A stretch of DNA of 64,000 nt from VXOI01 sp965197575 (GCA_965197575.1 OZ240214.1:3162001-3226000), one strand, 5' to 3'; numbered from the stretch's first letter, positions 50,973-60,054 are shown. Numbers and translations: made by a program. Notes: generated by a model not told the origin, from the letters alone.

Positions 50973-51011
50973 CAGTTGTGCCTCAATTCAATGACGTTCA
51001 ACTACTAGTAG

Positions 51012-51667
51012 TCAGTCAACCGTGAAATCGGAAGGGTAAAGACGGTGAAGTTTGGTTCGGGCGTCCTGGGTATTGAACCGCCAGTTGATGGCGGCCTGGG
51101 CGGCGTTTCGCTCCGTGACCAGGGCTTGGACCTCCCGCCGCAGGGCCTCCTCGCTGGGGAGCCGCTGGCTGAGGCAACAGCGGGACAGTACGCTGAACTC
51201 GATTTCCGCCATGTTCAACCAACTGCCGTGCTTGGGGGTGTAGTGGAACTCCAGCCGCCGGGCCATCCTCCGGGCCTCAGCTGCCGGGAAAGTCTCGTAC
51301 AAAGACGCCGTGCGGTGGGTGTTCAGATTGTCCAGGACCACTCGCACCACCTGGGCTTCCGGGTAAGCCTCGTCCGCCAGCCAGCGCATCCGGTGGCGAA
51401 GTCCTGCATGGTGCGCCGTTCGGTGACCTCCACCGGCCGCCAGCCGGCCAAGGGCTCGCAGGCCAGGAACAGGTTGCGGGTTCCCTCCCGCCGGTACTCA
51501 TAGTCCTCCCGCCGCAGCAGTCCCGGCCGGGGCGGCAAAGCAGGCCGGGTCTCGGCCAACAACTGGGTGGAGGTCTCGTCAAAGCAGACCACCGGCCTTT
51601 GGGGGTCATGGGGTTCCTGGTACAGGTCCAGGACGTCCTTCATGTGGGCCACAAACCCGGCGCTCAC
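51012..51667 (-). pseudogene. IS630-family transposase B, DDE part with frameshift
   Basis: Two overlapping frames carry VCFDETSTQLL and then VLDNLNTHRTAS and SWLNMAEIEFSVLSR. Compared with the copy at 16-17 kb, one G is missing in the HQMRW region near 51393, so the catalytic domain is out of frame. This copy cannot make a full transposase. Confidence 0.8.
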
Positions 51668-52152
51668 CTGGGGGATGCGCCGCTCCTTCTTCCGCCACGG
51701 CTTGAGAGCGTTTTTTTAAGACGCTTTCGCACCCCCTCGTGGGACATGGAAGCCGCCAGCCCCAACTCCACCACCTTGCCAGCCAAAAGGCGCAGGGTCC
51801 AGTGGTCATGGCCTTCCGGGGCCGGGCGGCAGGCCAGGGCGATCAGGCGGGCTTCGCCCCGGTCGTCCAGCTTGCGGGGCCGGTGGGCTTGGGGACGGTC
51901 CTTCAGGACCCCAGCCAACCCATCCTCGCTGAAGCGCTGCTTGACCCGGTACACCGTGCTCAGCGCCACATCCAGCCCTTCAGCCACCCGGGGCGCCGGC
52001 CAACCGTCGTCGCTCTTTAGCAGAATCCGCGCCCTGGCGCTCACCCGCGCCGTGCTTTTCCCAACCCGGATCAGACGCCGGAGTTCTTCCCGTTGTTCCG
52101 GCGTCAGCCGCACCGCGTACTTGTCCCTTACCATCACCGCCACCTCCGCCAT
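51664..52152 (-). CDS. IS630-family transposase B, HTH part
   Basis: This 162-residue half has LTPEQREELRRLIRVGKSTARV, VALSTVYRVKQRFSEDGLAGVL and LIALACRPAPEGHDHWTLR, ending LKKTLSSRG after an A7 run. Similar to the element at 16-17 kb. Confidence 0.83.
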   Translation of the reverse strand: MAEVAVMVRDKYAVRLTPEQREELRRLIRVGKSTARVSARARILLKSDDGWPAPRVAEGLDVALSTVYRVKQRFSEDGLAGVLKDRPQAHRPRKLDDRGEARLIALACRPAPEGHDHWTLRLLAGKVVELGLAASMSHEGVRKRLKKTLSSRGGRRSGASPR

Positions 52153-52311
52153 CGACTCTTCCTGCCAGACAGGGCAACCTATTTGGCCCCCTTATTTAAC
52201 AAATCCTAAAACCAAGTTGACTGACTACTAGTACCGTTTCCAGAAAGTCTTACAATCATAAGGGAGATCAGGTAGGCTTGAGTAAAATCCTTTAGCGAGG
52301 CCGTACCTGAT

Positions 52312-52782
52312 ATGCCTGTCTCCAAATACAAAGTCGAACTGACCCAATCCGAACGCTTCGCTCTGATTGAAACATCCGGCCGTGGCAAGCCGTTGGCCCG
52401 CACGGTAAAGCGGGCCCTTGCGCTGTTGAAAGCTGACGAAGGACTCTTAGACCGTGAGGCGGCTGAGGCGGTTTCGATCAGCGCCGCCACTGTTGCCAGA
52501 GTGCGCAGACGGTTCGTCGAGGAGGGGCTGGAAGCCGCAATCAACGACCGGCCACGGTCAGGCCGTGAGCGCAAGCTGAGCGGCAGACAGGAGGCGCACC
52601 TCGTCGCCATCGCGTGCAGCAGTCCACCCGAAGGACATGTAAACTGGACGCTCCATCTGCTGGCGGACAAGGTAGTGGCGATGGAGTTTGCCGGGAGCAT
52701 CTCCCTGGAGACGGTGCGCCAGATACTCAAAAAAACGAACTCAAGCCGTGGAAGAAAAAGGAATGGCGCATCCCCAAGCTGA
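52312..52782 (+). CDS. IS630-family transposase C, HTH part
   Basis: This 156-residue half has LTQSERFALIETSGRGKPLART, ISAATVARVRRRFVEEGLEAAI and HLVAIACSSPPEGHVNWTLH. The A7 run near 52729 leads to LKKTNSS in this frame. The start is the ATG of MPVSKYKVEL. Confidence 0.86.
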   Translation: MPVSKYKVELTQSERFALIETSGRGKPLARTVKRALALLKADEGLLDREAAEAVSISAATVARVRRRFVEEGLEAAINDRPRSGRERKLSGRQEAHLVAIACSSPPEGHVNWTLHLLADKVVAMEFAGSISLETVRQILKKTNSSRGRKRNGASPS

Positions 52783-53429
52783 GCGGGGAGTTCGTCGCCC
52801 GGATGGAGGATGTGCTGGACCTTTATCACGAAGAGTACGACCCGGAGCGGCCGGTGGTGTGTTTTGACGAGTCCTCCAAGCAGTTGCTCGAGGATGGGCG
52901 GCCTCCCATCAAGGCCGCCCCCGGACGGGTGGAGCGCTATGACACCGAGTACCAGCGAAACGGGACCCGGAACCTGTTCATGTTCTGTGAACCGAAGGGC
53001 GGATGGAGACACGTCGAAGTGACCGGGCGCCGCACTGCTGTGGACTTTGCTCACCAGATGCGCTGGCTGGTTGACCAGGCGTACCCCCACGCCAGGGTCG
53101 TCCGGCTGGTGTTGGACAATCTCAACACCCACAAGCCCGGCTCGCTCTACGAAGCATTTGGAGCGTCCGAAGCGCGTCGTATAGCCAAGCGTCTGGAGCT
53201 GCACCACACTCCCACCCATGGAAGCTGGCTGAACATGGCCGAGATCGAGTTGAGCGTCTTCAGCAGACAGTGTCTGAACCGCCGGGTCGGCGATGAAGTG
53301 CTGCTGCGGCAGGAGGTTGCCGCCCTCGAACGCGAGCGCAACGATGCTGGCGCCGTCATAGACTGGCGGTTCTCCACCCAGGACGCCCGCAGTAAACTCC
53401 AACATATCTATCCATCAGGATTAAATTGA
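52614..53429 (+). CDS. IS630-family transposase C, DDE part
   Basis: The functional part begins after the A7 run (NELKPWKKKEWRIPKLS) and has VCFDESSKQLL, VLDNLNTHKPGS and SWLNMAEIELSVFSRQ. The first ~40 codons of this frame overlap the HTH part and are not meaningful. With intact ends, this is the most probable driver of MITE type 1. Confidence 0.86.
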   Translation: MQQSTRRTCKLDAPSAGGQGSGDGVCREHLPGDGAPDTQKNELKPWKKKEWRIPKLSGEFVARMEDVLDLYHEEYDPERPVVCFDESSKQLLEDGRPPIKAAPGRVERYDTEYQRNGTRNLFMFCEPKGGWRHVEVTGRRTAVDFAHQMRWLVDQAYPHARVVRLVLDNLNTHKPGSLYEAFGASEARRIAKRLELHHTPTHGSWLNMAEIELSVFSRQCLNRRVGDEVLLRQEVAALERERNDAGAVIDWRFSTQDARSKLQHIYPSGLN

Positions 53430-53524
53430 AACGGTACTAGTAGACCAACAGCTTTGAAATGAGGCATGAAGGATGTATTCTCCCAAGCATAGGGATTAGT
53501 GGATTGGAGCAAGGGAGAATCGTC

Positions 53525-53986
53525 ATGCCGGCCAAGAAATACCGTATCAAGCTGACAACCGAAGAGCAACAGGAACTGAAGGCGTTGGTTTCCCGCGGGC
53601 GTGCGGCGGCGTATAAGCAGACCCATGCCCGCATCTTGCTGCTGAGCAATGAGGCGCAAGCAGACGGGTCCCTGAAGGACGAAGAGATTGCCAGAGTTCT
53701 CAAGATTAGCAGCGCGACGGTTGAAAGGGTGCGCCGTTGTTGTGTGGAGGAAGGGATTGAGGCGGCGCTGAACCGTAAGCGGCAACTGCGCCGCCGTCAG
53801 AAGAAACTGGATGGCGCCGGGGAAGCCCACTTGATTGCGTTGGCCTGTGCGGAACCGCCGGAAGGCCGCGTGCGTTGGACGCTGAAGTTGTTGGCGGACC
53901 AGCTGGTCGAATGCGAGATAGTGGAGAGCATCAGCGGCGAGACGGTGCGCCAGGCGCTTAAAAAAACGAACTCAAGCCCTGGCTGA
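53525..53986 (+). CDS. IS630-family transposase D, HTH part
   Basis: The protein starts MPAKKYRIKLTTEEQQELK, has ISSATVERVRRCCVEEGIEAAL and LIALACAEPPEGRVRWTLK, and ends LKKTNSSPG after an A7 run. The ATG with GGAG-like sequence upstream is preferred to the longer frame. Confidence 0.86.
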   Translation: MPAKKYRIKLTTEEQQELKALVSRGRAAAYKQTHARILLLSNEAQADGSLKDEEIARVLKISSATVERVRRCCVEEGIEAALNRKRQLRRRQKKLDGAGEAHLIALACAEPPEGRVRWTLKLLADQLVECEIVESISGETVRQALKKTNSSPG

Positions 53987-54027
53987 AAGAGTGCTGGTGC
54001 ATCCCGCCTGAAAGCAACGCGGACTTT

Positions 54028-54666
54028 GTGTGCGCGATGGAAGATGTACTGGAAGTCTACCAGCGCTCCTACGGGGACAACGAAGTGCTGGTGTGCCTGG
54101 ATGAGACCAGCAAACAGCAAGTGAAGGAGACCCGGGTGGGGCGGCCGGCCGGGCCGGGCGCGGCGGCGGTGTACGATTACGAATACGAGCGCAATGGCGT
54201 GAGCAACCGGTTCATGTTGTTTGCGCCCTTGGCAGGATGGCGGCGGGTCGAAGTGACGGACCGCCGCACGAAAGTGGATTGGGCGCGGCAGATCAAGAAG
54301 CTGGTGGATGAGGACTATGCTGGCAAGGACCGGATTGTGCTGGTGATGGACAACCTGAACACCCACCATCCGGCCTCGTTGTACGAGGCGTTTGAGCCTG
54401 CCGAGGCGCGGCGCATCGCCGAACGGCTGGAGGTCCACTACACGCCGAAACATGGGAGTTGGCTGAACATGGCCGAGATTGAGATCGGGGTGCTGGCCCG
54501 GCAATGTCTGGACCGGCGTATGGCCAGCCAAAGTATCCTGCGCCGCGAGGTCAACGCTTGGCAAGGCCGACGCAACCGGGACAAGATACAAGTGAACTGG
54601 CGCTTCACCACCGAGGATGCGCGCATCAAACTGAAGTCTCTATATCCAGCAATTCAAGGTTGTTGA
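54028..54666 (+). CDS. IS630-family transposase D, DDE part
   Basis: This 212-residue half has VCLDETSKQQV, VMDNLNTHHPAS and SWLNMAEIEIGVLARQ. The reading really enters from the A7 run about 70 nt upstream (NELKPWLKECWCIPP). Close to transposase A. Confidence 0.86.
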   Translation: MCAMEDVLEVYQRSYGDNEVLVCLDETSKQQVKETRVGRPAGPGAAAVYDYEYERNGVSNRFMLFAPLAGWRRVEVTDRRTKVDWARQIKKLVDEDYAGKDRIVLVMDNLNTHHPASLYEAFEPAEARRIAERLEVHYTPKHGSWLNMAEIEIGVLARQCLDRRMASQSILRREVNAWQGRRNRDKIQVNWRFTTEDARIKLKSLYPAIQGC

Positions 54667-54673
54667 ACTACTA

Positions 54674-54791
54674 GTGCCGTTTCCACTTGAATATGCCTTA
54701 TATCGGATATCTGTTAATCATTCCCGCGCAAGCAGGAATCCAGAGTTAGAGGCAGCCTTCCAGTATCAATAAATCTAACTGGAAACGGTAC
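54674..54791 (+). mobile_element. MITE type 1, copy c (118 bp)
   Basis: This copy has GTGCCGTTTCCA at the left end (one change from the others) and TGGAAACGGTAC at the right, with TA on both sides. It is same-oriented as copy b and >97% identical to both other copies. Confidence 0.88.
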
Positions 54792-54793
54792 TA

Positions 54794-54939
54794 AACCAAT
54801 ACCAAGGTGGGATGTGCATTTCGGGGGTCTTGAAGACGACCTAAAGGACTCCACGGCACTTCATCTCACCTTTACGTCCCAACTGGGGGCGACCGACAGT
54901 GCGGTCTAGCGATATGTACATTTCACCTTGGCTTTAGTT
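54794..54939 (+). mobile_element. MITE type 2, copy b (146 bp)
   Basis: This is identical to 26154-26299 except one A/G change. It sits between MITE type 1 copy c and element E, sharing a TA with each. Confidence 0.86.
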
Positions 54940-55020
54940 TAGTACCGCGGCCGGCTATTTTTGACAAATATAAGAATTGATATAATGGAGGCGTTCTTTG
55001 ATTGTGAGGAGGTGAGGGGA

Positions 55021-55548
55021 ATGCCGGCCAAGCTATATCGAGTGGACTTGACCGAGGATGAACGGGAGCATTCGTTGGGTATCACCCGGCGGGGCAAATC
55101 CTCGGGGCGTAAAGTGAAGCGGTGTTTGATTTTGTGTAAAGCCGATGAAGGCCTTACCGGCCAAGAGGTGGCCGAAGCTCTGCTGGCGGGCCCCGCCACG
55201 GTCAGCCGGGCGCGGCAGCGTTTCGTGGAAGGGGGGTTGCAGCGTGCCCTTGAGGACCTGCCGCGGCCCGGGCAACAGCGCAAGCTTGATGGAAAGCAGG
55301 AAGCCCGCTTGGTGGCCGTGGCCTGCAGCGCACCCCCGGAAGGGCACGCCCGCTGGACCTTGCGATTGCTGGCCGGCCAGGCGGTGGAACTGGAGTTGAC
55401 CGAATCCATCTCCCGGGAGACGGTCCGGCAGGTGTTGAAAAAACGAACTCAAGCCTTGGCGGAAGAAGGAGTGGTGCATCCCAAAAGTGAGCGCCGGGTT
55501 CGTAGCCTGCATGGAGGACCTGCTGGACCGCTACGCCGAACCCCATGA
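55021..55548 (+). CDS. IS630-family transposase E, HTH part
   Basis: The protein starts MPAKLYRVDLTEDEREHS and has LAGPATVSRARQRFVEGGLQ and LVAVACSAPPEGHARWTLR. This copy has six A instead of seven at the frame-change site, so the HTH frame runs on ~35 codons. Joining to the DDE part needs +1 instead of -1. Confidence 0.83.
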   Translation: MPAKLYRVDLTEDEREHSLGITRRGKSSGRKVKRCLILCKADEGLTGQEVAEALLAGPATVSRARQRFVEGGLQRALEDLPRPGQQRKLDGKQEARLVAVACSAPPEGHARWTLRLLAGQAVELELTESISRETVRQVLKKRTQALAEEGVVHPKSERRVRSLHGGPAGPLRRTP

Positions 55549-56137
55549 CCCCCAGCGGCCCGTAGTCTGTTTCGACGAGACCTCCAAGCAGTTGGTGTCG
55601 GAGAAGCGGGAACCCATTCCGGCCAGGTCGGGACGGCGGGAGCGGTTTGATTACGAATACCCGCGCAATGGAACCCGGAACTTGTTCATGATTTGTGAGC
55701 CGCTGGCCGGCTGGAGGCACGTGGCGGTGACCGGGCGCCGCACCATGGAAGACTTCGCCCATCAGATGCGCTGGCTGGCCGATGCTGCTTACCCCGAAGC
55801 GGAGAAGGTCCGAGTGGTGCTGGACAACCTGAACACCCATAGACTTGCTTCCCTATACGAGACCTTTAAACCGAAGGAGGCCAGGTGGGTGATCCAACGG
55901 TTGGAGTTTCACTATACTCCCAAGCACGGAAGCTGGCTCAACATGGCAGAGATTGAGTTCAGCGTCTTCAGCAACCAATGCTTGAATCGCCGCATTGAAG
56001 ATGAGGCGCCGCTCAAACGGGAAATCGCAGCCCTGGAGACCGAGCGAAATCGGGCCGCGGCAACTATCGACTGGAGATTCTCCACCACCGATGCCCGGCA
56101 CAAGCTCCGGCGTATCTATCCATCGGTTTCACACTGA
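55487..56137 (+). CDS. IS630-family transposase E, DDE part
   Basis: This 216-residue half has VCFDETSKQLV, VLDNLNTHRLAS and SWLNMAEIEFSVFSNQ. Upstream in the same frame the linker NELKPWRKKEWCIP is readable back to the A6 run. Confidence 0.84.
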   Translation: MSAGFVACMEDLLDRYAEPHDPQRPVVCFDETSKQLVSEKREPIPARSGRRERFDYEYPRNGTRNLFMICEPLAGWRHVAVTGRRTMEDFAHQMRWLADAAYPEAEKVRVVLDNLNTHRLASLYETFKPKEARWVIQRLEFHYTPKHGSWLNMAEIEFSVFSNQCLNRRIEDEAPLKREIAALETERNRAAATIDWRFSTTDARHKLRRIYPSVSH

Positions 56138-56147
56138 CGCGGTACTA

Positions 56148-57612
56148 GTTCGTCGGGGGTAGCGACCATGTTCTTGTAGTCCTTCTCTCGCTCTTTGGAG
56201 CGGGCGGTTGGCTGCATGAAGGCGGGTTTGGTGATGCCCTCCACCACAGCGGGGTGGGTTGCCCGCTTCACCAACTCGCGGTTCATGCGGGGGATGCTCC
56301 ACCGGGGGTACTCGCCGATCAGCCGCCGGGTGGCTTCGAGGATGCGCAGGTCCTTGTAAACGTGCCCGTGGGGGCCAAGCCCGTTACGGTCCGGCCCGCC
56401 CTTAAACAGGCCGGAAAGGTCGCTACCTTCCGGCGTCAAAACGATGCAGGCGGGCGCGTGGTAGCCTGCAGGCCGGTCGCTGCGCGGGTGGCGGTGCAGG
56501 CGGCCGATCCGTTGCAGCAGAACATCCGTCGGGCACAGGTCGGTAATCAACAGGTCGGCATCAATGTCCAGCGACTGCTCCAAGGTCTGCGTGCCGAATA
56601 TAACCGCGAACCGCGCCGCCGGAGCCGCGTTCTCTGCCCAGCCGCGCCTCCACCTCGCGATCCAGCAGTTGGCGGTCGTCCGCGGCGAAGCGGCCATGAT
56701 GCAGCGTCGGGATGTCCCGGCAGGCAAACAGTAAGGCACGGTCGCCATCCGATGCCGCCCGTTCCTCCACCGCCTGCTAGGCGCCGATGGCGTAGGTGGC
56801 CGTGTTGCGGACGACCAGCACCTTGGCCCCGGCCCGCGCCGCCTCCAAGGCCCGTTCCGCCGCGCGGAAGTCGTGCATCAGCGGCGCGGCGGCGATGTCG
56901 ACGGTCTTCTGACGCTGGTTCTCACCCATGGATGTGATGTGTCCTCCGGCGGGAGACATGACACTGACGGCAGGGTAGGGCGAGTTATGTGCTTCGCCAG
57001 CGGTGGGGCGTCGTCGGGGTTGAAACGCCCGGCGGACAGCCATTGACTCCGCGCAGCCGAGCCCAAGGAACCCCAAAGCGCAGGATTGGAGCCCAGACGC
57101 CCCTCCAGCGGCAAAGGCTGCCCGCGGTGCGACAGCGCGGCGACGAACAGGGCGCAGACAGTCTCGCCGCCGCAATCGTCCCAAGACTCCGTGGCGTCCC
57201 ACCACCAGCCCAGGTTGTCGAAGAACCAATCAGTAGTCGCGCCGTCATCGCCCCTCATCACCGGGGCCAGCTCATGGTAGTGACCGGCGTGTCCCGGCTT
57301 GCGCCGACCGGCAGGAAGGTCGGCGTCCCGCCAAATCCGTGTCTGGAAGCCGACGTTGACCTTGCCGATGTCGTGCAACGCGGCGAAGAGGGAAAGCCGG
57401 GCCGCCGTCGCCTCGTCGAGTACGTCCAGCCCGCCGGAGCGGGCCAGCCGCTGCCGGATCGTCGGCTGAGCGAGCAGGGCCTCGAAGCAGGCGCCCACGT
57501 CGGCCAAGTGGTGCTCCAGCAGGTGGATGCGCTTAGGGTAGCCGTCGCGCGGCTCCGACTTGGCCCAATGGGACCGGGTGTAGGCCGGCGCGGTATCGAG
57601 GTTTGTCATCAT
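56148..57612 (-). pseudogene. cas3: type I CRISPR cas3 relic, helicase core deleted
   Basis: The 5' part encodes a Cas3 HD nuclease: HLLEHHLADVGACFEALL, LFAALHDIGKVNVGFQ and FVAALSHRGQPL. It should be followed by a ~300-residue first RecA domain with Walker A and DEAH; these are absent. The sequence resumes with RAGAKVLVVRNT, LFACRDIPTLHHGRFA and then, in another frame, FGTQTLEQSLDIDADLLITD and LLQRIGRLHRH, the second RecA domain. The 3' end is cut by IS630 element E. No other cas gene or CRISPR array is in the window. The subtype cannot be fixed; a type I-G/U-like Cas3 is possible. Confidence 0.8.
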
Positions 57613-57724
57613 CGCCTCCGTAATCCCTGCGCTCTATCGGCGCCGGGCGGTCCTTGCGTTCGGTGCGAACTCGGATGAAACTGGTTGGGGAAATCAGCGC
57701 GCGCCGCTGTAGCTGAAGGACTGC

Positions 57725-58261
57725 ATGGGCAACCTGACGTTCAATGTCATTGATGTCGAAACGGCAAACGCCGATCCCGCCAGCATCTGTCAGATCGGGA
57801 TTGTCCGTATCCGTGCGGGCGAAATCAAGGAGCAACTGTCAGTCCTGGTCAATCCTGAAGCACAGTTCAACGCCTTCAATGTCAAATTGCACGGAATTGA
57901 CGAAAGAACTGTCCGGGGCAGCAAGACTCTGCCTCAAGTAGAGCCCTGGCTGCGCCGTTTGCTGGAGGGGACAGTGCTGGTGAGCCATACGGGATTCGAC
58001 CGGGCAGCGCTGAACGGGGCGATGGACCGGTATGGGCTGGGGCCAATTCGGACAACCTGGCTCGACAGCGCCATGATTGCCCGCCGCGCTTGGCCGCAGA
58101 AATACCGGCGCAGGTGGAACCTGGCGGCCATAGCGGGCGACTTGGGCATCGTCTTCCGGCATCACGACGCGGCTGAGGACGCTAGGGCTGCCGGGGAGGT
58201 CGTGCTGCGGGCCTGCCAGCACACCGGGCTGGACATAGACGCCTGGTTTAGACAGGGCTGA
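57725..58261 (+). CDS. DnaQ-like 3'-5' exonuclease (DEDDh)
   Basis: This 178-residue exonuclease has all DEDDh motifs: VIDVETANADP (D, E), VSHTGFDRAAL (D) and HHDAAEDARAAGEV (H, D), with LHGIDERTV between. It may act in proofreading, RNA trimming or defence; as a stand-alone gene its substrate is unknown. Its neighbours are a cas3 relic (divergent) and the SNF2 operon (convergent, 14 nt apart). Confidence 0.88.
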   Translation: MGNLTFNVIDVETANADPASICQIGIVRIRAGEIKEQLSVLVNPEAQFNAFNVKLHGIDERTVRGSKTLPQVEPWLRRLLEGTVLVSHTGFDRAALNGAMDRYGLGPIRTTWLDSAMIARRAWPQKYRRRWNLAAIAGDLGIVFRHHDAAEDARAAGEVVLRACQHTGLDIDAWFRQG

Positions 58262-58275
58262 CCGTGCGCGCTCTA

Positions 58276-60054
58276 TCACCCGGACTTGCCGGAAGGGTTC
58301 TCCAAACCGAACAGGCCAAAGAGCTGGTCCACCGAGAGGCGCTCGGCCAGGTCGATGGAGACGTCGTCCACCAGCTCGTCGAATAGGTCCTGCTTCAGCC
58401 CCAGTATCCGGTCTATGCGTTCCTCAATGGTATCGATGCAGGAGTACTTGAACACGTGGACCGGGACGGTTTGTCCGTACCGGTGACTGCGGTCTTCCGC
58501 CTGGCGCTCCACTGCCGGATTCCACCAGCGGTCGAGGTGAAATACGTAGGAGGCTTCCTGAAGATTCAGTCCGACGCCGCCGGCCCTGAGTGAGACGATC
58601 AGGACCTTATGCTGTTCATCGGTCCTGAACCGGCGGATTGTGTCCCGCCTTTCCTCCAGCGTATGGGCGCCGGTGAAGGTCAGCGGATAGAACTCCCGCA
58701 GAACCCCGGACATGGCGTCGACTCCGAACCCGGAGCTGGTGTACTGCGAGAATACGATAGCCCGATGGCCCTGCCCGGCTAGCGTCTCGACCCGCTGGCG
58801 GATATCCTCGAATTTGGCGGACTGCCCGGTCTGGGGGTCCGAGTTGCATATCTGCTTCAGCCGGGCGATTAACTCCAGAACGTGCTGCACCCGGACATCC
58901 GAGCCCAATTCCCTCAGATGCACGATTCCTTCCTGTTCCGCCCGCTCGTAGCTCCGCCGTTGCCGGGGCAGCAATGGAATAGCCAGCTTGATAGTCGACT
59001 TGGGCGGAAGGTCCTGAAGCACCTCTTCCTTTTTTCGCCGAAGCTGCAACTCGCGGTGCCGCTCCCGGAGCTGGAGGCCGGGGGAGTAGTGCATCTGCAA
59101 ATCCGGTCCCGAGTGGTCCACGAACTCTACGATAGACGCGAGCTCTTCTTCGCTGTTCTCCAGCGGGGTGCCGGTAAGAGCCCACGACCGCAGTCGCATG
59201 ACTCCCTTCACGGAGGAGCTGGTGGCGTTGCGGTTCTTGATTCGTTGGGCCTCGTCCGCAACCAGAACGTCCCAAGTCTTTTTGCGTAGGGGGGACTGGA
59301 GGTTATCGGTGAAGTCCGACCGCAGCGTCTCGTAGCCGACTAACGCCACGTGGACCTCGGCCGCCCACTGCCAACCGCGTTCCGTAGGGCTGCCCCTGAT
59401 GGTCATTACCCTCAATTCCGGCGCCCACTTGTACAGTTCCTGACGCCATTGATCCAGGACCGAGGCGGGAGCCACCACCAAGGCCGTCTCGATTTTCCGC
59501 TGCACCATCAAAATCCGCAGGGCGGCGATGACCTGCACGGTTTTCCCCAGCCCCATGTCGTCGGCAAGAAGCATTCTCTCGCTTCCGATTAACGCCCGGA
59601 CGCCGTTCGACTGGAACGGCATGAGTTCTCCGGGCCACGTAAGGACCGAGCCGGGACCGGGCAGCAGCGAGCCGATGGGTGGAGAGAGTACGGACCTCAG
59701 CCGGGCGGCCAAGGACCGTTCGACTGGTGTCCGCCTTCCCGCAGGCAGGCCCGCGTCGGATGATGAGGACCTGCTTCTATTTTGCGGGGTGGACGATGCC
59801 GACGGCGTGGGGCCTGCGGCCGGGTCCAAGACGACCAAAGTGACCTGTTCCGGCACCACGGTCGCAGGCGTCGGCAACGAGTTTACGGGCGCGGGCCGGC
59901 CGGCGCTGCATGGCATATTCCCGACCTGGGAAGGATCAAACTGGAGCACAGGGAGACGCAGCACTGGCTCGACCCCTGGTTGCCGCCGCCGAGAAAACAA
60001 AGCTCCGCGGCGGGACGTCGTGTCGCTTCTCCACCAGGTCGGCAGCAACTTCAT
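58276..60054 (-). CDS. SNF2-family helicase, last gene of a five-gene operon
   Basis: This 592-residue protein has a low-complexity N-terminus (residues 1-130) then a Swi2/Snf2 ATPase: LLADDMGLGKTVQ (~163-175), WDVLVADEAQRIKN, SWALTGTPLENS, and helicase C motifs IVFSQYTSSGF, LSLRAGGVGLNLQEAS and RWWNPAVERQAEDRSHRYGQ. It probably translocates on double-stranded DNA. The ATG overlaps the stop of the preceding gene (ATGA). Similar helicases drive DISARM and BREX-type systems, but no methylase or PLD gene is in view. Confidence 0.92.
   Translation of the reverse strand: MKLLPTWWRSDTTSRRGALFSRRRQPGVEPVLRLPVLQFDPSQVGNMPCSAGRPAPVNSLPTPATVVPEQVTLVVLDPAAGPTPSASSTPQNRSRSSSSDAGLPAGRRTPVERSLAARLRSVLSPPIGSLLPGPGSVLTWPGELMPFQSNGVRALIGSERMLLADDMGLGKTVQVIAALRILMVQRKIETALVVAPASVLDQWRQELYKWAPELRVMTIRGSPTERGWQWAAEVHVALVGYETLRSDFTDNLQSPLRKKTWDVLVADEAQRIKNRNATSSSVKGVMRLRSWALTGTPLENSEEELASIVEFVDHSGPDLQMHYSPGLQLRERHRELQLRRKKEEVLQDLPPKSTIKLAIPLLPRQRRSYERAEQEGIVHLRELGSDVRVQHVLELIARLKQICNSDPQTGQSAKFEDIRQRVETLAGQGHRAIVFSQYTSSGFGVDAMSGVLREFYPLTFTGAHTLEERRDTIRRFRTDEQHKVLIVSLRAGGVGLNLQEASYVFHLDRWWNPAVERQAEDRSHRYGQTVPVHVFKYSCIDTIEERIDRILGLKQDLFDELVDDVSIDLAERLSVDQLFGLFGLENPSGKSG

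Larger units (their letters stand above)
49781..51005 (-). mobile_element. IS630-family element A of the stack
   Basis: This 1225-bp element has ends GTAGTTCAGC (left) and GTTCAACTAC (right) with an imperfect inward match, flanked by TA. The right-hand TA is shared with element B. Confidence 0.87.
51008..52228 (-). mobile_element. IS630-family element B of the stack
   Basis: This 1221-bp element has perfect 15-bp inverted ends (GTAGTCAGTCAAC...). It is joined to elements A and C through single TA dinucleotides. Confidence 0.88.
52231..53437 (+). mobile_element. IS630-family element C of the stack
   Basis: This 1207-bp element has ends GTACCGTTTCCAG and (inward) GTACCGTTTCAAT, the same core as MITE type 1. 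It is on the plus strand, opposite to A and B. Confidence 0.88.
53440..54671 (+). mobile_element. IS630-family element D of the stack
   Basis: This 1232-bp element has ends GTAGACCAACAGC and (inward) GTAGTTCAACAAC, with TA shared with element C and with MITE type 1 copy c. Confidence 0.87.
54942..56145 (+). mobile_element. IS630-family element E of the stack
   Basis: This 1204-bp element has ends GTACCGCGGCC and (inward) GTACCGCGTCA. The right end lies in the 3' part of the cas3 relic, which it truncates. Confidence 0.87.

Noticed and set aside
52206..53405. 399-codon minus-strand ORF
   Set aside because: It is antisense to IS630 transposase C; the plus-strand frames carry the DDE residues.
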